A DNA stretch of 64,000 nucleotides from Lewinellaceae bacterium (lineage in GTDB: Bacteria > Bacteroidota > Bacteroidia > Chitinophagales > Saprospiraceae): the NCBI GenBank assembly GCA_020636275.1, contig JACJYD010000002.1, forward strand, positions 806,001 through 870,000. Direction: 5' to 3'. A program made the position numbers and the translations under genes. Below, piece after piece: positions 16,258 to 23,339 of the stretch (position 1 is its first letter; each line of letters opens with the position of its first letter). The notes below the pieces were generated by a model. The model ran no database searches and was not told the origin of the DNA. It saw only the letters and a program-made list of their open reading frames with translations.

Positions 16258-17142
16258 TTAGGGCACGACCACGTGCCCCCGAAATGCAACCAAATCTCCT
16301 GTAAACAGGATATAATAATTTCCTGCCGGCCACTGATCGACTGATACGGTGGCCGGTAGTGTTTTAACGGACTGCAGCAGCACCCTGCCGGTGAGATCGA
16401 AAACCATCAAAGTGCCTTGATCCGCATGCCCTGCTTCCACGCTTACGGTAAAATGCGACGCTGCCGGATTGGGAAAGACGGATAATTGCCGGTTTTCATC
16501 GGCATCCCACACCCCATTCAAGGAGCACAACCCATAGGGATCGTACACATTTCCTCCTTCTGAAAAGCACCGGAACCGGTAGCTTCGTCCGTCCACCGCT
16601 TCGTCGCAAAAGGAGTTTTGGAGGAAAAAGAAAATGCAGTCACTTTCGGGAAATGAAGAATTCATCTTGGAGACCAATCCCAGGCCTTCCGCAATGAGAT
16701 AGGTTCCGCTATCCAATGAATTTCCGAAAAGCTGAATGCGTTGGAATTTCCTGTTCGCCCCGGCAATTTGGGCAACGCCCACCGAGTCGACGACATATTT
16801 TCGGCCCCACTGAAAATGCAGGGTATCGCCGGGAACCAGTGTGAAGTCGTAGATCTTTTCAAAAACACCGGTGTAAGGATCGTATACATAAACTTTTTCC
16901 TGTTCCGCATAGGTATAGACCACCTGTTTGGTGGCGTTTGGAAAAGATTGAATCATCCTTTTGCACGAGACACCCTGTACCGTGGAGTCTCCTTCCACCT
17001 GCAAAACCAGCTTGCCATTACCGGACGGGTCCCAGCCGCCGGTGATGTCGTATTCCCAGGTTTGGCCGTCGGCGAGCCAGGTTTGGGAGAAAAGGGGGAG
17101 GGCCAGAGCGAGAAAAATCAGGGTAGTGAACGTTGATTTCAT
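16258..17142 (-). CDS. T9SS-sorted secreted protein, 294 aa
   Basis: Start at 17142 gives a clear signal peptide (MKSTFTTLIFLALALPLFSQ). The mature N-terminal part (WLADGQTWEYDITGGW...) looks like a beta-rich domain common to small secreted Bacteroidota proteins, and the last 80 residues contain LSVFPNPAASHFTVSVE ... GRVLLQSVKTL ... PAGNYYILF, a type A T9SS sorting domain. The protein should be exported by the Sec system and then T9SS to the cell surface. Specific function not recognised. A longer in-frame extension to 17367 is judged non-coding. Confidence 0.82.
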   Translation of the reverse strand: MKSTFTTLIFLALALPLFSQTWLADGQTWEYDITGGWDPSGNGKLVLQVEGDSTVQGVSCKRMIQSFPNATKQVVYTYAEQEKVYVYDPYTGVFEKIYDFTLVPGDTLHFQWGRKYVVDSVGVAQIAGANRKFQRIQLFGNSLDSGTYLIAEGLGLVSKMNSSFPESDCIFFFLQNSFCDEAVDGRSYRFRCFSEGGNVYDPYGLCSLNGVWDADENRQLSVFPNPAASHFTVSVEAGHADQGTLMVFDLTGRVLLQSVKTLPATVSVDQWPAGNYYILFTGDLVAFRGHVVVP

Positions 17143-17248
17143 GGGAAAAGTGGTTTGGTTACATCTTAAGACGGTAATGTTGTTTCGCAAGGTTGGCAAC
17201 TCCGGAAAATAACTACTTTCGCGCCTATGAAACTGTTCACCATAATAG

Positions 17249-17983
17249 ATGACCAAACCACCACCCCCACTCATATACCTCCTCGCCGTATGGTTCGCAT
17301 CCTTCAGCATCACAGCTTGCGGCCAGGAGCAGCCGGTGAAGGCCGTGCCTGAGACTGAAACCGGCAATCCCGAGTATCATCGCAGCATTCTGGATTTTAA
17401 CAAAAAAGATTCATCCTGGTACATGATCGAGCACCTTCCTACCCGCAAGGTCGGTATAGAGCGCGTTGAGCGAGGCATTGTCATCCCGCCGGTTTATGAT
17501 ATGGCTTTTGAGCTGGGCGGCAACCGGTGGTTTGTGATGGGACGGGGCATGCAGAAAGCCATTTTCGATACCCTGGGCAATCAGCTGACGCCCTTTGAGA
17601 ACAACTACGAAGTGATTGCTTCCCTGAAATACAACCCCGATCTGGCTGTTGTCCACCAGAATCGTCAGGTATTTCTCCTCAATCCGGCTGACCAGCAGCC
17701 GGTGACAGGGGAGCGATACGCCAGAATTATTGAACTGGGCAATGGCTTCCTGGGCTTTGTCCAGGCAGAGACAGCTCTTTTTGCACTCGGAGCGCCGGAT
17801 GGCAAACGGTTGACCGAATTTGTGTATCAGGTAATTGAACGTTCTCATGAGTCGCATGAACAAACGGCTCAAAAGTTGGGTACGTTGCGAGCGGGTCGCC
17901 GCGTGGCGGCCTTTGCCTGGCTCGAACAGGGCTTTATTTGTCTGGACGATGAGGGGAGGGAGTTGGAGTGTGTAGAGCGATGA
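17249..17983 (+). CDS. WG-repeat-like lipoprotein, 244 aa
   Basis: The signal peptide ends in a lipobox (FSITACGQE, Cys near residue 25). The mature protein has degenerate repeats with the rhythm of WG/KWG repeats (VERGIVIPPVYDMAFELGGNRWFVMGRG..., YARIIELGNGFLGFVQAE), related to the larger protein at 18149. Such proteins fold into beta-propeller-like or solenoid surfaces; function is not established. A strong hairpin with U-run at 18037-18068 ends the transcript. Confidence 0.7.
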   Translation: MTKPPPPLIYLLAVWFASFSITACGQEQPVKAVPETETGNPEYHRSILDFNKKDSSWYMIEHLPTRKVGIERVERGIVIPPVYDMAFELGGNRWFVMGRGMQKAIFDTLGNQLTPFENNYEVIASLKYNPDLAVVHQNRQVFLLNPADQQPVTGERYARIIELGNGFLGFVQAETALFALGAPDGKRLTEFVYQVIERSHESHEQTAQKLGTLRAGRRVAAFAWLEQGFICLDDEGRELECVER

Positions 17984-18036
17984 AAAAGGGGGTGAGGATT
18001 GCTCCGGAAATTAATTCCGGATTTGGAGCGGCCCTG

Positions 18037-18068
18037 ATGTAGTGTCGAAGTCCCCTTCGACACTACAT
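18037..18068 (+). terminator. Rho-independent terminator
   Basis: Perfect 13-bp arms (18037-18049 and 18056-18068), six-base loop GTCCCC, then a run of T. It ends the transcript of the 17249-17983 gene. Confidence 0.75.
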
Positions 18069-18148
18069 TTTTCCAAATCGGTAAATTATTCTCAAAAAGA
18101 TCAAATGCATAAACGATAAACGGTATTTAAAATAAATCAAGCCAAAAA

Positions 18149-20689
18149 ATGATCCTCAGATTCTCGCTGCTCTTTGGCGCCCTCCTCACCGCCGCCCTGG
18201 CCCCTGCCCAAACCCTCATCCCCTTCCAGGGCTACAAAGACCTCTTTGGCTATGCTACCGAAGACGGGCAGGTAGTGATAGAACCGAAGTACAAAGGCAT
18301 TTTTGAAATCCTTCCCGCCGACCGTTTTTACACGGTCTTGCGAAATAACGGTCCGCTCCAGGCGCTGACCCGTCGGGGCGAACTGGTACCCCTGGAAAAC
18401 CGTCACCATGTGGTCACGGAAGTCGAAAATGTGCGGCCCTATGCCCGGCAGATCGACACACTTGAGTACCTCGTAGCGATCAAGAAAGGCGAAAAGCTGA
18501 CCTTGCGCAATACCCGCACCGGCGCGCAGACGGAATGGTACAACCCGACTCGCAACAACAACTTCGACTGGCTGCAGGTCAGGTATTCATCGAGGCGCGA
18601 GGAGAAAGATCCGCTGCAATTCACCGAAGGAGCGCTGCCGGTCTGGACTTCGCCCACTACCCTCAATTTCATCGACACGGACATGAACCTCCTTTTCGAC
18701 CGCGATTTCGGCGCCGGCATCGTCGCCGATGCGGAGCATTTCATCGTGGCGGATGGACGTGAAAAACTGGCCATCGCCGACAGGAAGGGCGTGGTGCGTA
18801 CGCCCTTCGCCTGGGGTTTGCTTCAACCCGGGGGCAAGACGGGGTATTTTATCGCCATCGGCCCCACCTATACCAACAACAGTGGCGGCCACCGCTACGG
18901 CCTGATCAATGCCGACGGCGGACTGGTGCTGGATACCATTTACCGAAGCACCATCCAGCCCTTTGGCGACATGCTGATCGCGGAAATTGACCAGCGCTTC
19001 GGGCTGATGGACTATCAAGGCAAAGAGGTGCTGCCCATTGCGGCACAACAGATCTATCCCGTTGCCGGGGAGCGCATGGCCCTGATCAGCGATCAGGACC
19101 CGGCTACAAAAGCGCCCAGGGCCTGGCTGATGGATCGTAAAGGCCAACGCATGCTTTCAGATTATGCCTTGCGTATCCTGCCCTACGACCGCCGCGAGTT
19201 CCCGCACCTCGTTTTTGAATATCCCGACAGGCAGGTGATCCGCGATACCGCCCTGCAGGTGATCGCCACCCTGGAAGGCAACGATGAGTCCGAGATCGTG
19301 GAGACCGGACCCTGGGTGATACTCCGGAGAAATAACCAGGCAGGCGCCTGGAAGTACGGGTTGTACGATGTGGAGGGGCAACCCTTGACCCCGGAGCTTT
19401 ACGATGAAATGATCCGGGTGTATCCCAGGGTTTATCAGGTCAAATCCGGTGGCCGGTACGGGGTGGTCAATGAAAGGGGAGAGGAGATCGTGCCCGGGTG
19501 GCATGCGTCCATCCGCGGATCGTTTAATTACCGTGATACCCTATTTCGCTGCCAACAGGATGACGGCAGTTGGATAACGTACAACCTGAGCGGCGAACTA
19601 CTTCCTGAAATTGCTGCCGGGCCAAAACCTTTACCGCCTTTACCCGATGGCTTCACCGCCATTCGGCAGGAATACGAAACTGGTCTGGTGGTCGTGAAAG
19701 ACCGCCTCAACGCCTGCGGCGTGCTCAACGACCGTGGCGAATGGGTGCTGCCGCCCAAAAAAGGCGTGAGCTACCTTCCCCTGACCTACTACCTGGTGCT
19801 GGAAATTCCCGAAGAAATGGCGCCAAGACTTTGGAAAAGTTATCCTTTCCCCACCCAATTGAAACTGCACCGGGTTAACCAGGGTAAGGAGCCAGCGCTG
19901 GAAGTGGATTATGTGCAATACAGGTCCTTTGAGGAAAAAGCCGGCAATACCCACGTCAATAAAAAGCATCCCAAGCTGCCCGATAGAAAGCTGATTGGCG
20001 CCTACATAGATGAAAAGGGCGAGTTGCTTACGCCGTTTAACGTGCTGGATGGCCCCCAGTATTTAAAATCGCGAAACCTGCTCACGGTGACCGATTTCAA
20101 CGACAAGGAGCCCCTGCGGCAACTGGTCGTGGACGACCGCGGGAAAACACTGTATGAACTGGACACCCTCATCTGTTCATTGCCCCCGCATAAAGACCAG
20201 GGTGTAGAATGGGAACTCGATCACCTGATCGTGCAAAAACCACTCCCGGAGCCGGTTTCGCTAACGGAGCGCTATGCCTTGCGCATCAAAAGCGGCCTGC
20301 TCGACACCCTGTGGCAGCTGCAAATCCCCATCGAATACCTCAACCTGAAAGTGGTGATCATGGACCGCCTCTTTGCCGCCACGGATTCCACCCACGCCGG
20401 GCTGCTTTACGACTGGCAGGGGAATTTGCTGCACGATTTCGGCCGCAGGCCCAATCAGAACTACAGCCAGAACAACCCTTTGATGTGGCAGGTCAGCCCC
20501 GCTCAGCATGTCATCGTCTCCGACGGGCACACCACTGTACTGCTCGACGAGCAAAACCGGGTACTCGGGGTGTACGACCTGGCGTTTAATGGCATGGACC
20601 TCGACAAACGCTTTTTCATATTGAAAGACGAGGAGGAGCGCCGGATATGGGCGAGGGTGGAGGATGGGAGGGTGTACCGGCGTTCGTAG
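18149..20689 (+). CDS. WG-repeat secreted protein, 846 aa
   Basis: Signal peptide MILRFSLLFGALLTAALAPAQ, then about a dozen degenerate WG repeats, for example YKDLFGYATEDGQVVIEPKY, RYGLINADGGLVLDTIY, RFGLMDYQGKEVLPI and RYGVVNERGEEIVPGW. Each unit has an aromatic-Gly pair followed by Asp/Asn-Gly-x-hydrophobic. No T9SS domain is seen, so the protein is probably periplasmic. Together with the 17249-17983 lipoprotein it forms a pair of related genes, separated by a terminator. The biological role of WG-repeat proteins is unknown. Confidence 0.85.
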   Translation: MILRFSLLFGALLTAALAPAQTLIPFQGYKDLFGYATEDGQVVIEPKYKGIFEILPADRFYTVLRNNGPLQALTRRGELVPLENRHHVVTEVENVRPYARQIDTLEYLVAIKKGEKLTLRNTRTGAQTEWYNPTRNNNFDWLQVRYSSRREEKDPLQFTEGALPVWTSPTTLNFIDTDMNLLFDRDFGAGIVADAEHFIVADGREKLAIADRKGVVRTPFAWGLLQPGGKTGYFIAIGPTYTNNSGGHRYGLINADGGLVLDTIYRSTIQPFGDMLIAEIDQRFGLMDYQGKEVLPIAAQQIYPVAGERMALISDQDPATKAPRAWLMDRKGQRMLSDYALRILPYDRREFPHLVFEYPDRQVIRDTALQVIATLEGNDESEIVETGPWVILRRNNQAGAWKYGLYDVEGQPLTPELYDEMIRVYPRVYQVKSGGRYGVVNERGEEIVPGWHASIRGSFNYRDTLFRCQQDDGSWITYNLSGELLPEIAAGPKPLPPLPDGFTAIRQEYETGLVVVKDRLNACGVLNDRGEWVLPPKKGVSYLPLTYYLVLEIPEEMAPRLWKSYPFPTQLKLHRVNQGKEPALEVDYVQYRSFEEKAGNTHVNKKHPKLPDRKLIGAYIDEKGELLTPFNVLDGPQYLKSRNLLTVTDFNDKEPLRQLVVDDRGKTLYELDTLICSLPPHKDQGVEWELDHLIVQKPLPEPVSLTERYALRIKSGLLDTLWQLQIPIEYLNLKVVIMDRLFAATDSTHAGLLYDWQGNLLHDFGRRPNQNYSQNNPLMWQVSPAQHVIVSDGHTTVLLDEQNRVLGVYDLAFNGMDLDKRFFILKDEEERRIWARVEDGRVYRRS

Positions 20690-21040
20690 CGGACGTAGCG
20701 TTCGTCGCGGTGGAAAAAAAGTTCGATTGTTTTTAATTGACTGTATGTCAATAGCTTGATTGATGTGTTCTTTTTGTCTTGATACAAAAAGAACCAAAAA
20801 AATCAAGGCTTTCGCCGCTTTGCCTAAAACCGGCTTTTATTTCGCCGGGCTGGCTAAACTCGCACGGACTGAAGAGGGGAGGCTTTGTATCGTTTTTGCT
20901 CAAACAGTAGCCAGCCTGCATCCGGTCTTCGGCAGATGACACATTGAATGGGGCTTCATTCCAGCCGGTTTCTTAACGGCAAACCGGCTAAGGCCGGGGT
21001 TTTGGTCAATTTGATCCCTTCCATGAAACCATCCCCTAAT
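20690..21040. other. Gene-free stretch with a dispersed repeat
   Basis: No gene seen in these 351 bp. It contains the repeat block 20766-20809 and a GC-rich tract after it that follows the same order of blocks as the region next to 11401-11444 in inverted orientation. Confidence 0.55.
20766..20809 (+). repeat. Dispersed repeat, copy B
   Basis: Matches the minus strand of 11401-11444 at 40 of 44 bases. A hairpin with 11-bp arms (20767-20777/20784-20794) precedes an A-rich tract and ATCAAGGC. Confidence 0.75.
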
Positions 21041-21406
21041 TTAGGAAATACGCAAGATTTTCTCCATCTTCTTGCCTTTCGCCAGTTCGTCCACCAGTTT
21101 GTCCAGGTACCTCACCTGTTTGGTGAGCGGGTTTTCGATCTCTTCAATCCGGTAGCCGCAGATCACACCGGTTATCTGGTGGGCATTGGGGTTGATTGTG
21201 GCTTTCTTAAAGAAGGTTTCAAAGGTCGCTTTCTCATCGATCAGTTTTTGCAGCTTTTCGGCATCAAAACCGGTCAGCCATTCGATGATCTGGTGTAATT
21301 CCTCCTTGGCCCTGCCCTTTTTCTCCACTTTGGTGATATAGTGCGGATAGACGGAGGCAAAGGTCATTTTTGCGATTCGCTCATCGTGTTCGGGGGTTGG
21401 TTTCAT
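21041..21406 (-). CDS. DUF2200 family protein
   Basis: A 121-residue soluble protein with blocks ASVYPHYITKVEKKGR, HQIIEWLTGFD, FETFFKKA and RYLDKLVDELAKGKKMEKIL, all characteristic of DUF2200. Function unknown; the family is small, cytoplasmic and widely scattered. It is the last gene before the composite transposon; on the pre-insertion chromosome it would have lain downstream of the small membrane-protein gene 29664-29846 on the same strand. Confidence 0.9.
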   Translation of the reverse strand: MKPTPEHDERIAKMTFASVYPHYITKVEKKGRAKEELHQIIEWLTGFDAEKLQKLIDEKATFETFFKKATINPNAHQITGVICGYRIEEIENPLTKQVRYLDKLVDELAKGKKMEKILRIS

Positions 21407-21558
21407 GCTTGGTAGTTATTTTGGTATTTTCTCATTTAGGGTGCTATTTTTTTCATGGCTAACTTCGACCCTAGTTCAAGTTTTTTTTATGTTGAAAAAT
21501 TCTATCCAATGCACTGCAACTCCAGCATATACGCGTGGCGGCGTTTAGCCAATATACC

Positions 21559-21567
21559 CAAAACCAC
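21559..21567. repeat. Left 9-bp target-site duplication of the composite transposon
   Basis: CAAAACCAC directly abuts the left inverted repeat of IS copy 1; the identical nonamer directly follows IS copy 2 at 29630-29638. Confidence 0.8.
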
Positions 21568-21574
21568 CACACTA

Positions 21575-21805
21575 CTAGACATTTTTAAGAATGACATGAT
21601 TTTTGGTTATCCCAAGAGAAATCAAAAAAACGACAAATCGATATAGAGAGGTACACTTTGCTGTTAAAATAGCCAGGCCTTGACGAAAAATAGATTGAGC
21701 GGGAAAGACAGTTTGATTGGCATAACGAATATATCGAATCGCTGATTTTCCGGTCCATGCCACACGGATGGTCAAGGCGTAGGCCAGGCAGAGCAGAGCC
21801 ATCAT
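21575..21805 (-). CDS. C-terminal part of IS4 transposase, separate frame (copy 1)
   Basis: A 76-residue frame beginning MMALLCLAYALTIRVAWTG, recognisable as the C-terminal end that follows the catalytic YREK region in intact IS4-family transposases. Its ATG overlaps the stop of the main frame (TGATG), and it lies in the -1 frame relative to it. Translation could be by coupling, or the full protein could arise by -1 frameshifting; no canonical slippery heptamer is visible. Confidence 0.65.
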   Translation of the reverse strand: MMALLCLAYALTIRVAWTGKSAIRYIRYANQTVFPAQSIFRQGLAILTAKCTSLYRFVVFLISLGITKNHVILKNV

Positions 21806-22689
21806 CAGGTTGTTTTGGGTGGCGGTTTGAGGTTGAGGTCTTCAAGATGGAATCCATTGGTTTTCAGATGCCGAAAGAGGCATTCAATGCGCCACCTTTT
21901 GACATATTGGTCAATGGTTTTGCGTACCGGACGGATCTGGGTCAGGAAGATCAGGACCTCTTCTCCGGGAGTAGCTTTGGGATTAGGCCTCATGGAGATG
22001 AAATAGGACTGGCCGGCTAATTGAAAGTGCTTGCGCACGAATTTACCCTGGGTTCTGCACTTATCGTACATCTGCTGATAGGTCTTACCCGGAGCAGCAT
22101 CTACGGCCTCGTAATAGTCAGCAAAGCGAAGGCGGATAACGAAATTTATTCCTTTGCTTTTCAAGTAGCTAAACCAACGCTGGCCGATGTATTCCCGGTC
22201 GGCCAGCAAGGTCATTCCCCGCAGGTCAAATAAATCCAGGGCTTGCTTTAACAGTTCCTGGCGTTCTGCCTGATTGGAAGCGCCGATCTTGCCCAACTGC
22301 TTCCAGTAAATGGGGATGGCTACCTTGCCAGCCAGCACGCTTAACACCATATAGTGGTACTTCTGACCTCCTCTTTTCCAACTGGTTCCATCCAAAAGCA
22401 GGTGGGTGAAACGCAGGCGGCTTAGCACTCGCAAAACACGGCGCTGAATATCCAATAGAAATGCTTCATTGCCGCTCATCTCATCAAAAAACCGGATCAA
22501 ACGACGGTAATGGCTATCAGGCTGGACTTGTTCATTGCCCAATACCAGGCCAACATAATCTTTGAGTTTCCAGAGGTTGGCTGTTCGCCCAATAACCAAT
22601 AGCTGGAGCATCAGGTGGAGGTTTTTTACCGCGCCGAGACCAAAGTTTGTATACAAATCACTAAATTTATGTAGCTGTAGGGTTAGCAT
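21805..22689 (-). CDS. IS4-family DDE transposase, main frame (copy 1)
   Basis: The 294-residue frame carries Asp100 (LLLDGTSW), Asp164 (LLADREYIG) and Glu269 within YVKRWRIECLFRHLK, an exact Y(2)R(3)E(6)K IS4 signature (Tyr262, Arg265, Glu269, Lys276). It stops at LNLKPPPKTT, where related proteins continue; the continuation exists in the -1 frame (21575-21805). All catalytic residues are in the main frame. Identical to the protein from copy 2. Confidence 0.9.
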   Translation of the reverse strand: MLTLQLHKFSDLYTNFGLGAVKNLHLMLQLLVIGRTANLWKLKDYVGLVLGNEQVQPDSHYRRLIRFFDEMSGNEAFLLDIQRRVLRVLSRLRFTHLLLDGTSWKRGGQKYHYMVLSVLAGKVAIPIYWKQLGKIGASNQAERQELLKQALDLFDLRGMTLLADREYIGQRWFSYLKSKGINFVIRLRFADYYEAVDAAPGKTYQQMYDKCRTQGKFVRKHFQLAGQSYFISMRPNPKATPGEEVLIFLTQIRPVRKTIDQYVKRWRIECLFRHLKTNGFHLEDLNLKPPPKTT

Positions 22690-22792
22690 GACAATGAAGT
22701 TGTAGTGAACTCCAAAATTATGCTTTCCCTACACTTTTATGAAAATGTCCAGTAGTGTGCTGCCTTGGGGAGATTAGTTTAGAATTGTTGTC

Positions 22793-22873
22793 TTAAGAAA
22801 GGGGTACCTTGCACCTGGAAAAAACAACAATGAGGACGAAAAAAATGATGAATAGGAGTATTAAGGTGCCCAT
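22793..22873 (-). CDS. Possible 26-aa hydrophobic peptide
   Basis: Reads MGTLILLFIIFFVLIVVFSR followed by CKVPLS and a stop: one transmembrane helix with a basic C-terminal side. The support is a consensus -7 box (22907-22914) 34 bases upstream of the ATG on the same strand. Small hydrophobic peptides of this kind can be toxins or accessory membrane peptides, but a chance frame in AT-rich DNA cannot be excluded. Confidence 0.35.
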   Translation of the reverse strand: MGTLILLFIIFFVLIVVFSRCKVPLS

Positions 22874-22906
22874 GAAATAGTGGTTTTAGTTTAGACAAAT
22901 ATATGC

Positions 22907-22914
22907 AAAAAAGT
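22907..22914 (-). promoter_or_regulatory. -7 box on the minus strand
   Basis: TATATTTG (minus strand) fits TAnnTTTG exactly; upstream TTTGACAC could serve as the -33 region although the spacing is short. Confidence 0.4.
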
Positions 22915-23339
22915 GTCAAAATATTCCTAAAACCCTTTTAGGCTAAAAAGGTGATAAAAATCAATGTTAAAATTTTTTGAAATAAATTGATTCCAACTTA
23001 TTTTTAAATCATTGTTTTTGCGTTACTACCAAAGTATAGTCTCTCCCCCCCCCCCAAGCAAGGACAAGAGCAAATCTTCGCTTACCCCACAAGGAAAATT
23101 TGACGGGTGGTCAGTAATTGGCCAAAAGGTATTTTGTGTGTCTCAAAATAGAAGTAAACACACGAAGGAATTGTATTGCCTTTTCTGAGTAAATTGCTAT
23201 CAGTTAAAATAGATAGAAAATAGATATGTATTGCCAAAATCAATCTGAAATCCTTATTCGAGACTGCCTCAAAACTCCTTTATCGTTTTGAACCAGCCTC
23301 TGTATTTTTTGTAATCCACACTTTAAAACGTTTCAAACT

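Larger units (their letters stand above)
21568..22759 (-). mobile_element. IS4-family insertion sequence, copy 1
   Basis: Ends are imperfect inverted repeats starting CACACTACT(A/G)GACATTTT. It encodes a DDE transposase split in two frames on the minus strand. All translated products are the same as those of copy 2, and compared stretches of DNA agree base for base. Confidence 0.9.
22760..23339. other. AT-rich leader region of the transposon cargo
   Basis: 580 bp between IS copy 1 and the first cargo gene. It contains a possible 26-codon hydrophobic peptide gene with its own promoter box on the minus strand (22793-22914) and a run of eleven C at 23045-23055. Otherwise no gene or clear structure. 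Confidence 0.5.

Noticed and set aside
21575..22689. Canonical programmed -1 frameshift in the transposase
   Set aside because: No X-XXY-YYZ heptamer in the proper frame near the junction, so it is only kept as an open possibility.
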